From: Discostella pseudostelligera
Lineage: Eukaryota > Bacillariophyta > Thalassiosirophyceae > Thalassiosirales > Thalassiosiraceae
Reading direction: 5' to 3'
Assembly (NCBI GenBank): GCA_036940085.1
Contig: JALLBK010000177.1
Coordinates: 1 to 33,021 of the forward strand
DNA: 33,021 bases
A model generated the notes under the pieces. It was not told the origin of the DNA and ran no database searches. It saw only the letters and a program-made list of their open reading frames with translations. Both the position numbers and the translations under genes were made by a program. This document shows positions 18,336 to 29,620 of this stretch, piece by piece. Numbering within the stretch: the stretch's first letter is position 1; every line of letters starts with the position of its first letter.

Positions 18336-20921
18336 ATGACGACTTCGCAATCCTCTCCTCATCGCCAATCATTGCCATCCCATTTATTATGGAGGTCTCT
18401 ATTGGGAGCATCCGCGGCGTGGTCTGGGAGCAGGTGGGTGAGTTGTTATGTTCATCGTGATATAATGATGTCTGTCGCTGTTTACGTCTCTGAATCAGAG
18501 AGCTGCATGGCGAATATGGGCAATTGTCATTATTTTGGCTCATATCGATATTCATCAGCTGACTGTCTCTTGTCTTTTTTCTTTTCTTGATGGAATGACG
18601 CATGAAACAAAATTATTGATATCTGGATATTGGATATCCTCTACAACGACTCATTGGTGACAACAACAAAAACAACAACAATAATAATTTTCACGCTATG
18701 AACAACAGCTCCCGCGGTGTCTACTTGGCAGATTCCAATGACGATCACGACAATAATGATGGCGCAATGCTTCAAAGCATCCCGACAGATGGGAGGCGAA
18801 TGTTTCATTTGCCAATCTCTCTTCGAGATGCCATTGTTGACTTTACACTTCCTCCATTGACTTCCTATTCTTCTGGGTGTCATTCGTATTTGGATGATGG
18901 TAATACTATGAATGGGGGTAGTAGATCAGTCATCACGCCATGTGATCTTCGTAGGGATCAATGTCATCATCGCTATTGGAAAAAGAGGAGGAGGGAGAAC
19001 AAACAATATAAGTCTGCATCGTCTTCATCGTCCATACGATTGTTATCCCGACCTCGGATTGTTGGCGCGACGCCACTTACTACTACTTCTACAAATGCAT
19101 TTTTCCACTCCACAACTACGGTGGGGAGACGAGGAGGGGGAAATGTGTGGTCGTCACTATTTGCAGCAGGAGGAGGAATGAGCAATGAAGGCATCGCTTG
19201 CATGGATTTGGATCGTGGTCACGATGCAAATTATTCCACCAGCGGATCATCATCTCCCCCACGATATCTCTTGGTTGGATCCGGCGGAGCAGATTGTTCC
19301 ATTGCACTTTACGATCTATCATGCTTTGGGAGTGACTCATATCTTTATCATCATCCTCAACAACGATCATCGTCGTCATCATCAATATCATCACATAATT
19401 TATCGTCGCTGCAAAAGCATCACTCGAAGGAGTCATCATTGTCGACACATCGTCCAATTGCGCGGTCACTGAGACAACAACATAATGTTGGAATGTCGTC
19501 ATCCTCGGAGGAGGATGTTCCAGAAAATAATGTCCATGGCGTGCCGTCCGGTCATCGACATCCGCTACGAGGAGTCCATTGGTACCCAGGTGAGTTTATC
19601 ACAAACAATGATAGTTCTGTACAATGCAAGCATCAACATTGATTCTAATTCTCACATTTTTATTTTCATCGTTGACTGTTGCGTCGTATTATTTGCTTCA
19701 TTCCCTACCCTACCTCTCAACAATGCAGCGGATGTATACGGAGCTTTCGTCTCAGCCTCCATCTCAGGCGAGATATTAGTATGGGATGCACAAAACTTTG
19801 TTCCTGTCTTTGCAACCTATTCACACGTGTATAGCAGTACAAGTAACAACAGCAACAACCAGAGTAGTGGGTGGATGGGAAGAAGTAGAAGAACAGGTGG
19901 TGGTGGTAAATCCGTGGCGACTATCCAATGCACAGATCTTCCCAAAACTCCCGAGGGTTGTCCACATGGAAGTGCGTTGTTAGCGCTGGGTCTCGGTGGT
20001 GTTGACGGTAGAGGTGTCATTCAACTTTGTGATGCCTTTCGTGGTGGGAGTGCAACGCATGAATTGATTGGGCACTCTAGGAATGCTGGTGGTGGTGGTG
20101 GTGGTGGTGGAGTCAATGCCATTGCTTGGGATCCTTACCACCCATTTCGGCTAGCAAGTGGAGGTGACGATTGTACTGTCCGACTGTGGGACATTCGCAA
20201 AGCCGGTGCTGCTGCCTGTTTGGGTGTGCTCGATAAAGAGAAAGGAGCCAACTGTGGTGACAGTTATGACAGTTATTGCACTTTACCTACTCCGAAGAGA
20301 TCGAAATCTTCTTGCATTTCGATGATGAGCAAGTCACACAACAACAACGACATCATGAATGGCATCGAATCGCATGAGGCACCCGTCACAGCCATAACAT
20401 TTGCTCCATATGGCGATGATCTCGTGAGCGCGGCGTTAGATGGACAGATCAAACATTGGGATTTGCGACCGGATTCGTGTTTCACATCATCCTTTGCCGC
20501 CGCCAGAGACAATACAAAACGTACATTGGATTCTTGTAGTGGAGGAGGTGGTGGAGGAGGTAGAGGTGGTGTAGATCCATCCGTGGCCTACAGTGGGCGG
20601 CTAGTGCCAACTTCCTTCTTCGGTAATGATGGCAATTTTGGAAATGCAACACCAAAACCACCATCCCACCGTCAAACAATACGCCACAACAAATCATCAT
20701 CTCTCGCCATAATTCAACCTGGTACAAGAACTACCGCCACTCTTCTCTCCACAACTGCAGGACAGTGCAATAGTTACTTCCATCGCGATGATGATGAATC
20801 GATGATGCATCGTTGGGAAAGGAGTGAGGATGAAAATAGCAATATGTCAATTCCTTCTTCGCCATTATTTAGTCTCCTCGAGGAACCAGCAGCAGCCTTT
20901 GAAGATGTCGACACCTGGTAG
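18336..20921 (+). CDS. ERCC8: CSA/ERCC8-like WD40 protein (transcription-coupled repair)
   Basis: Exons 18336-18433, 18709-19589 and 19729-20921 join to 723 residues. The second intron (19590-19728, GTGAGT...GCAG) is certain from WYP-A-DVYGAFVSAS; the first (18434-18708) is less sure, and the gene could start at ATG 18698. WD repeats are seen at SNEGIACMDLD...LLVGSGGADCSIALYDLS, HPLRGVHWYP...SGEILVWDAQ, LLALGLGG...VIQLCDAF, VNAIAWDPYHPFRLASGGDD...VRLWDIRK and VTAITFAPYGDDL...IKHWDLRP. The HWYP and VIQLCD spellings and the closing AFEDVDTW match ERCC8/CSA, the substrate receptor of a DDB1-CUL4 ubiquitin ligase acting at stalled RNA polymerase II. WDIR and WDLR fit the WDxR box that contacts DDB1. 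Ser, Gly and His tracts enlarge the loops; the last two blades are poorly conserved. Confidence 0.75.
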
Positions 20922-21433
20922 TCAACACTGGGGACAACTTTATCACAGCATCATCATCTGCGGAGCAATAATTAACCAAACTCTCAATCTCTCTGTCGTC
21001 ATTTTATTCTTTGGCATTTACTATTGTCTAAACGGTATTATCCAAGCAATGGAGTATCTAGTACATTCATCCCGCCGTCCTACTACTTATTCGACGAGAC
21101 AGCAGATCCACGTGTAAGGTCCATCTCGGATGAAAGACAGACTCAGATGGAACGCCGGCCCAACAGGAAGTGGCACACTTTTATGAGAAAAGAGAAGCTA
21201 TTTTCGCAAAAAGCGAGAACGCAAGTTGGGTGCGATCTTCTTTGAGCGCTTGCTTTGCATTGCTGTGCTTTGGGGGAGCAACAACATCATGATGACCATG
21301 ACCATGGCGGCCGGCAGGACAGTATCAATGCCGAGAGAGATTGGCGTATCGTAGTATTCGGTGTGGATGGATTGGTGAAGAAGTCGAGCTACGATACAAT
21401 TTATTAGATATTGTGGTTGTTGATAGAGCCATC
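20922..21433. promoter_or_regulatory. Intergenic region upstream of the PDZ/IQ gene
   Basis: The stretch holds the 3' end of the CSA-like transcript and the presumed promoter of the next gene. TTTTCGC and GCGAGAA at about 21200-21222 resemble single E2F half-sites. The frame of the next gene is open from 21341, but its first ATG is at 21434. Confidence 0.4.
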
Positions 21434-24400
21434 ATGTCGGCCCGATCGCGCTACCTCGAAGCGATCTCGCCCCGCAGCAGCGAGGGAGGAGCGGCAGTGG
21501 CAGCACCGCCGCCTCCTCCACCACCGCCGCCGGGACCACCTCCCATGAGGAACAAGATCAAGCAGCAGCAACATCAACAACAGCAACATCGCGGTGATGC
21601 CCCGCAGAGCACCAAGCAAGATGTAATGAGTGTCAAGTCGGAGCATCTTGCAGGAGAAGCAATGGGCACCGCCGCCGCCGCTGCAATGCCAACAAATAAT
21701 AATCCAGAAATCAACGAAATTGATCCAACAGCGACAGCGACGCAGCAGCAGATGGCAATGGCAGCATCATCGTCATCAGTAGTCAAGGGTGGCTCGCCAT
21801 GGAGTCCCAAGGAGGAAATCCAGAGTGGAAATGTTGCCAAATTCCAACAAATGCTGTGGGGGGGAGGAGGAGGCGCAGGACAGGCTACTGAACAATCCAA
21901 GCAGGCTGGCAGTGCTAATAATACCCGAATGAGCAAGGGAGGCATCAACAGCAACAGTGGTGGTAGTGGTGGCGGTGTCATGTCGCCACACGTCATGCCG
22001 CCTGCGACACCCCCTCGCCATCATGGTTCCAGCTTTTCGCGATCGACGCCGAATAATCATCATTCGACAACTGTTAATGGCAGTAGCAGCAGCTACAACA
22101 ACAACAATAATCATCATCATCACAACAACAACAACACTAACAAATTGACAACTTCCAGTGCCTCGCCAAAGTACAAGCGGAATGCACCGCCTCCACTGAA
22201 TAGGGACGAATTTCCCAATAATAATTCTACCAGTACTACTGCACCATCATACACCACAACATCGTCGGCAAAGAAAACAATCATTACAACTGTTCCTCCA
22301 CCTTCACTCATCTTGTCCAGTCCTGGGCGTAGCAGTGCACGTCGAGGTGGGGGTGGAGTTGTTGTTGCTGGTGCTGGACTAGGAGGAGCAGGAGGGATGG
22401 TGCACACCACCATCACCACCACCCCGAATCATGGTCATCCCATGACACAACATGCCACACCCATGTCGTCGTCATTACGTCAACGCGTTGGAAATTCACT
22501 CAGCTTGACACCGTTGGATACATCTTTTGGTGGTAGCGGTGGCGCTTCTGCTGCAGGTACTGGCGGCGGTGGTGGTGACAACAATGGCATCAAGAATGTT
22601 GTCGTCGATCGAACGTCTACTGCTACTACTTCTTCACCGAGTATGCCATCCTCGGTGTTGCCTCCTCCTCCCTCGTCCACCTCGAGAAGTCGCATTGCAG
22701 CATTGACTGGGATATTTGGTAACAACAACAAGAACAACAACAATAATAGTACTACTGGAGAAGGCATCATGATGAATGGTCCAAGTCCAAAGACTCCTGG
22801 CACCATGAATGTCACACGAAATCCAATCGGCGGCAACAGCAACAACAACAATAATAATAGCCTTCCCCTGCATGACACACACTCCTCCACCACCACCACT
22901 TCGGCATCTGTCATTGGCGATGGAATAGCCACCTTAACGGCATTCAAACGACCCAACACCAAGGTGGGATTAGTCTTTACTCGTCAATCATCCTCCCATC
23001 CCGAAATTGCCATCATCTCCAAAGTCTTGCCCGATAGTATATTTAGTCGTCATCGGCTATCGTCGACGACATCATTGACGCCTACTACTACTACAGCTTC
23101 TTCTTTGACTATTGCTGCTACTCCCAATAATAGCACTGGACTGGAGGGTGCCGAAGTCATTGCCGTGAACGGAACACCGGTTCGTGATCCAAGACATGCC
23201 GCGGAACTTGTGGCTAAGGCAGTTGAGGAGGTACGGCTTACAGTCAAGCGTGGTAATGCTGGTGGTGCTGCTGGTGGTGGTGGCACTACTAGCGAAACCG
23301 AGAGCAAAGGGAGAAACGATGTTGATTTAAGTGAAGGAAGAGATGGGAAGAAAAATGAGACTGATGATACGGTCGATTCAAAGGCACCTACTAGCACGTC
23401 AGCAGTATCACCAAAAATAATAATAGCGACGCCTCATCACCGTCGTCAGGGCAACGAAATATTGCAAGGTGGAGTAGTGGAGTTACAACCCGAGAATGGA
23501 GCATCATCATCATCATTACCGGTGGTGCCACATGTTACATCCATGGGAGAAGAGAGTCAATATTCCGTCATGACCGAAAAGGGTGATCTGGTAGACGACA
23601 ACGTGGAGGAGGAGGGGGGATTAAGCAGCGCAGCACGCTTCGACACTGTAGTAGACAAGGAGAGTGGTCGAAATATCCCTACTAGTACTACCGGTGAAAC
23701 TGCCGAGCGAGAAGGGATGATGATGATGATGATGGGAACAGAGAGCTCCAAATCTTCCGAAATTGCCGAACGACGACGAAAGGCGGCACAGGCAATGCTC
23801 CTTAGCGAAAGTTTAGTGGAGGACCCTATTCTTGGTGACGCAAGTACAAGGGAAAATCTATTCGATGACGCCAACATTAATGACGACTATTATGATGACT
23901 ATGACGACGAGGATGATTGGAACCGTGATCAGAAAATTGATTTCAGTTCTGCAAAGTCTGATAATACTATGGGTGGTAAGAGAGTTTCTGACCCCATCCA
24001 GCTGGATCGTTTGGGAGTAGAGGAAGATGAGGTGTTCGATGATCCATTCATTACCACGGACAGCGGTAGGACCAGTAGTAAGGAAGGTTTGATTGCGAGC
24101 AATTCCAACATGTCCAATAATCCCTCGATGTCTCAATATAATGATGTGGCATCGAGTGCCACACCCAGGGCTAAGACCACCCCCAAAGCAAACGCCCCGC
24201 CCCTCTCGACGTCCGCCGCAGACAGACGCCGTCAAGCTGCGCTTAAAATGTACAATTCCTCTGAAATGGTCCCTGACAACGTTGATGATGTTCGTCTTGG
24301 AACAATAGACGCCGTTAGCCCTCCCGCTACTTCCAAACATGGAAGGGACAATGCTATGTTGTCACCATGGATGAAAGCGGAGCCACTGAATGAAGTTGGC

Positions 24401-27400
24401 CGCGTGACAAGCTTTGGTAGCACTACGAGCAGGGCTCGAACGGATATTACCACCTCCAGCGTAGCCACGGCAAGAATGGGTGGAAGTGGTCGTCCTAGTC
24501 CTCGATTATTTGGCAAGGGCGGTCCATCGTCGAGAGAATTTTCATTTAGCGACATGGCAGCGGCCTCGGCATTGGTAGCGCGTACTCATGCCGGTGCTTC
24601 TGCTGCTGCTGCACCGCCAACACCTGGCATCCATTCCAACGACAATGCATTGGGCAGCAGTCCAACAAAAGCGATTGAAAGTCCTGCTACACAACGTCGG
24701 CTACAGCGTGCTGTGGATCGTCAGCTGAGTGCAGATGGTGTTGCTGCTTCAATCTCTGGACCGAAGGGTGGTAATGGTAGTGGTGACAGTCTCAAAAGTC
24801 CATTAGTACCTCCAACAATGAGTCCAAATAATGTTACCCACACCACCCGTGACATGAATTCAGCAACCACTCCCAAATCCTTCAAAGTTACCCAACGGCA
24901 TCTCGGTGATCATGATGAATTTGCCGATGATTCACTTCCTGGGGTCATTGATAGTAATGATGCTGGTGCAATAGCACATCCCATCTTGAATACGGCGAGC
25001 GAGAGTGCACTTGTTAGCAACAGAGCAGGTGCTGAAATTCCTCGTAGCACTCGAAATTCGTTGCGATTCGGTAAGATGGCACCACGGGGAAGGCAGCGGG
25101 GGCAGTCGGCTGGAATTGCACAGACTGGGTATTCGCAGGTGCAGGAAGAGGCGCCAAAAAAGAAGATAACGAGTATATTTGGAGTGGCTAAATTGATTCG
25201 TAAAGCGAGCGTGAGTCTCTTTCAATTCTTCTGTCTATGGGCTTGTGGATATGCTGTGTATTGATGTGTGACCGCTACTTTGCACTCAATGACCCCTCCC
25301 TCTCTATCCATCTCTCGTCACGCACACAGTCCAAAAAGTCGAAGTCATCCAAGAAGGGCAAATCCCTCGAAGATGATACCCATCTATTTGATCCGGATAG
25401 TAAGGTGGATGGGTCGCCGACTGTCGTCTCCACCCGAAATCCAAGTCCCCTGAGCAATATTAGTCCATCCTCGGCATCGTTGCCCCCCAAGCCTACTTCT
25501 GCTCTAACAGTCGTTCAAAGTAATGATGTGCCCGAGCCATTGCCAATGCCACCTCCACTCATACCAGCTCCGGAGGCATCCGATCCGTTTGATACTCTCT
25601 CTCCTGCAGCTGATGAGGACGATGGATGGGAACATTCGGAGTTCTTCAAAGAAAATACTTTTGGCTCCGTGCCGTTTAGTCAAGATCGCGTCACAGGAGA
25701 TAACAGGAGAGGAGATGATGCCTTTGGCTTTCCTACCAAGTCCACATCAGACAGTGCCGCGGGGGATATCACGCACAACGAGATAATTGTGAACGCCGAT
25801 TCAGATGTATTTTTTGATCTCGCTGCAAATGGTGCTGATTCTTGGGGTGAACCGACTGCGATGTTGCCAGTTGACTTTACTCCGCGAAAGAATACATCAT
25901 CTGCTGCGCAACACTCCAAAGATCATACCGATAACTGTGATGCCTTTAGTTACGACGCTAGTGAAATGAGCGAGGTCACCAATCCAACTTATGCCAGCGC
26001 TACAGTGATGCAAAATACTCTTACTTCTACAAGACCAGATCCGGATGGCGATGACGCCCGCAGAANGCTGATAAATCGGACTCTTCGATTGAAGGGCAGA
26101 GAACAGCTGAGATGTTGGCTACGGAGGGGAAAGAGAATCAACAACGGAGCGGGAAACGGTACATTGGTGACTCCGGGAAAGCGCCGCCGTCGTTGGCGTC
26201 ATCTGCACATGCTACCGAGAAGCTCGGAGTTGTCAAAAGCGACGATAACACACGATTTGATGTCGACCAGGGGACGACGACAAACATTCCTCGGGTTGCC
26301 AAATCCCGGATCATGGCCAAGTATGCCAAGAGTGGCAAAGTTCGAAGGACGAATGAGAGCCTGGGTACTATCCACAGCTCACCAGTGGGTAGTACCAAGA
26401 CCGAGCCGCAGTCCCCTCCTCGCTCTGTCGACAGTGCTGTGTCCTCAGGTGCAATAAGTAGAACCGGGATGCAACATCAGGAAGCAAAGGTAATATCTGC
26501 AACGAAATCGATAACTCAGCTCTCTGCAGAGCCACCTCTTGGGCGTAAGGGCAGGGCTGTTTTGGCGTCAGCGAAGACTTCAGCTGCAGTTCAGTCAACA
26601 CGGGATCCAAACAATGCTCAACCTCAGCCCAATACCCTGCAACAAGGGATAAATCCGGCAACAACCTCCACTCTGGCATATCGACGCGGTCGAAAGTCCC
26701 CAATGAGACAATTGACGTCGGCAACTGCGGCGAATATTTCTCCTACCAAATCGATTGAGGTAAGGGGATCACCCAAAAGGTCCCCTACAGAAAAGTACGG
26801 TGCCAACACTCGCAAGAAAAAGGTTTCTCCCTCAGTGGTGGATAATCCTGCTTATTATTCGGTAAGAGTACCATGGTTCTAATTCAATTTTCTTTTTTCT
26901 TCTTCGCCATATCCATACCTTTTTGTGTGCAATTTGGAACATACCGCATACACCAGATGGATTCTCGTCTGGGGCAAATCAAGGATCCCATTCAGCGTGC
27001 GGGCGTGAGGCTCCTGTGGGCGGCAGCTATTCCAATTCAGACGCAGGCACGTCGATTTTTGGCTCGTCAGGCTGCCATAAGAAGGATGTGTGCTGTTTTA
27101 ACCATACAAGCGGTAAGTCCGAAAATCAGACCGGAGTATCTCTGAGATCTCAGTGACGAAAATAGGTAGTCTTATTCCCCACGCATTTTTACGTACACTA
27201 TAGTTCGTCCGCCGATGGCTCGCCGAGCGCGACCTTGAAATTGCCATCTGGTCGGCGATCCAAATTCAATCAGCGTTCCGAGGTTGGTTTGCACGTGACT
27301 CTCTCGAGGATAATCATTACTGCGCAACCCAAATCCAACGCGTTGTGCGCGGTTACCTTGCCACAATGCATGTGTTTGAGGATCTGTACAGCATAACAAT

Positions 27401-29131
27401 CGTGCAAAGTGTGGTGCGCATGCATTTGGCAATAAACGTTGCAGTTGATCGATTGTCGAGCATTATTGCCATACAGTCTTGGTGGCGTGGAATAAAAACT
27501 CGTGATCTCATTGAAGAGATGGATTACAGTGCTGTCGCCATTCAAGCCCACTGGAGGCGGTATCGCGCCCAAATGTCATACCAGTTTGATATTATCGACG
27601 TAATTATTGTGCAGAGCGTTGCACGACGGTGGAAGACTCGCCGGGTTCTTGCGTGCGTGCGCCTCCAGTGCCTTGCCCGTGGCTTGATTGCCAAGAAGAG
27701 ATTTCATGAGAAGATGTCTCTGCATGTGTTGGTTACTCGTCACACTAGTGCTACGAAGATTCAGGCACGATGGCGGTCGCATTCCGCGCAAATTAAATTG
27801 CTTCGTTATATTGCAGCAACTAGAATTCAGGCTCGATGGAGGACTTATTTTGCTGAGGAGCAGTACTTACTTGAAAGATCGGCAACGAAGATTCAATCAT
27901 GCTGGAGGTCATACACTGCACAAGTGCATTTGTTAGTGTCGGTTGTCAACGTCATCGTGATTCAGGTATGTGTAGCGGCTGCATTGTTGGATTTCCGTTG
28001 CACTGGCATCTATCTAATGCTCGATTTATTCATGTATATGAATATTCCAACAGAGTCTCTGGCGGCGTAGGGCTGCTGTGAAATTATACAAGCCACTATT
28101 GCATAGAATAAGAATCGCAAAAGAACGCAAGAGGCAAAATTCCGCCGTAACCATCCAGAGCGCATGGCGAGGATTTGTTGTGTACTCGTTTTACCTTATC
28201 AAGCGGTATGAGAATAAGGCAGCTACAAAAATTCAAGCTTCGTGGCGTGGATATTGGCAAGAGACAAATTACTCGGTCATGTACTGTGCGGTATGTGTCG
28301 TGAAGTTCATTTGAATTTCTTTGCATTTCATGGATGGCATTCTGAACCCTCATTTATTATCCATTTTTTATTTTTCAGATTGTGAAAGTTCAAGCGTTAG
28401 TCAGGGGTCACCAAGATCGCTCTTGGCATGTCTTCCAGAACAACTGCGCCACCATCATTCAAGCTTCGACGCGGCGCTTTCTTATAAGGAAGGAATGTCA
28501 CAATGAGAGCATGGTATCCATTCTAATTGCTGCAGCAGCCAACTCGCTTCGCATGAGAAATGCAGCGACCCGGTTGCAACTGTGGTGGATTGAGGAGTTG
28601 TGGATGAAGAAGGAGAAACAAGCGGCTTTGGTCATTGAGCGATTCTTCATTTATGTTAAAAAAGAAGTTGAAAAGGAAGTGGCGGCATTAAAGAAAAAGA
28701 AGAAAGATAAGCGACGACGTCGTAAGATGAAGCAGTGTGACGACTACATTTTAGAACGAGCTTGGTTGGGAGTGGCCAATGATGATGTTCCCATCCCATC
28801 AGAAACTCCTGCAGCGCAGTCTGCAGCGCTGTACCTTCCTACTGTCCACGGTGACAGGAAACCGCACAAAAAGCACGACGTTCGAGCCAGAGGAGTGGCT
28901 CCGTCAGTTGAGGAGGACGTGCAAAGTGATGTTTCTGGTCTGACCGATCTGGACTTTGGTGCTCGCAGCAGTCGATTGAAAAAGAGCCAAAAAGAATTCG
29001 TAGAAGATGCTTCATTGGAAGATGCTTTTCAAGATTCGGAAGTAGAATTTACAAAAGAGAAGAGACGTGGAAATGAATTTGATGTTAAGCGAAGACAACG
29101 CTTAGGCTACCCGCGTCGATATGACCGCTGA
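21434..29131 (+). CDS. Giant PDZ-domain protein with an array of about 18 IQ motifs (six exons)
   Basis: Exons 21434-25210, 25330-26861, 26957-27112, 27204-27965, 28054-28290 and 28379-29131 give about 2,405 residues; all five introns (88-119 nt, GT-AG) are phase 0. Residues 1-500 are low-complexity, with a polyproline run (PPPPPPPPPGPPP), Gln and Asn tracts. A PDZ domain (about 505-607) reads TKVGLVFTR, EIAIISKVLPDSIF, EGAEVIAVNGTPV, EEVRLTVKRG, with a 30-residue Ser/Thr insertion in the middle. Two related motifs, RRRKAAQAMLLSESLVE (about 778) and DRRRQAALKMYNSSEMV (about 929), follow. A disordered SP-rich region leads to IQ motifs from about 1785 to 2230 (for example ATKIQARWRS, ATRIQARWRTY, VTIQSAWRGFV), which bind calmodulin or related EF-hand light chains. 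A Lys/Arg coiled coil (VAALKKKKKDKRRRRKMK) closes the array. No motor domain is present. A calmodulin-linked scaffold, perhaps at the cytoskeleton, is inferred. Base 26066 is N and the frame slips there. Confidence 0.8.
26066..26066. other. Ambiguous base that breaks the reading frame
   Basis: The base is N. Upstream the coding frame is open through ...DPDGDDARR; downstream the protein-like frame (ADKSDSSIEGQRTAEML...) is displaced by one base. One missing base at the N restores a continuous frame. This is an assembly gap or a base-call problem, not evidence of a pseudogene. Confidence 0.9.
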
Positions 29132-29620
29132 GTGACTGCTTTTCTTGTCGATGTTGACGGAGGGGGAACCTTCTTTAGTTATTGTTATTGTAATCATGAA
29201 ACTCGCGTAATAAAAAACGTTAAATATCATTCGCTCTTGATAGCATATTGTAATTGCGTAGCTAGTGCCGTGCATCCATATCTAATTATTTGTTTCTGCT
29301 TGTTCCCACCAAACATGCACCACCGTCTGAGGACCGCCGACAGGACGAGGAAAATACCATCAACTCCGTCGCATCCGACATGTCTGAGTACAAATCATTG
29401 GTGCTTGGGATTGACGATTCAAAGAGTCGAATATTGAGCTTCGCCGACAAAGCCCCATCACCGAAGGGCGACACCATCAACAACCTACAGGTTCTTTACT
29501 GAGCATCGACTACATCTCGAAAGAATAAGAGCTCGACCAAGCTCGTCTTATTGTCTATGCCTGATGCTCCATCGATCCAAAACGTCAAACCAATCATCAA
29601 TTGGGCATAGTCCCGGCGAA
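29132..29620. other. 3' intergenic region between convergent genes
   Basis: The stretch contains a candidate poly(A) signal for the PDZ/IQ gene (see next entry) and a short open frame at 29290-29502 (+). That frame's second half reads SEYKSLVLGIDDSKSRILSF and ADKAPSPKGD, which looks protein-like. It might be an alternative last exon or a small gene, but I find no convincing acceptor joining it. Confidence 0.35.
29209..29214 (+). terminator. Candidate poly(A) signal AATAAA
   Basis: AATAAA occurs 78 bases after the stop codon of the PDZ/IQ gene, a normal distance for a 3'-end processing signal. Confidence 0.4.

Noticed and set aside
17895..18590. Long plus-strand frame across the AP-3 delta/CSA promoter (also 17669-18061 on the minus strand)
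   Set aside because: It reads through GGATTT, GAT, CCATCT and TTCCCGCC repeats; the products are low-complexity artefacts of the promoter repeats.
26060..26070. PDZ/IQ gene as a frameshifted pseudogene
   Set aside because: The shift coincides with an N in the sequence, and both sides stay open over long distances.
29520..29560. Hairpin in the 3' intergenic region (AATAAG...CTTATT)
   Set aside because: The stem is only six bases with a poorly paired interior.
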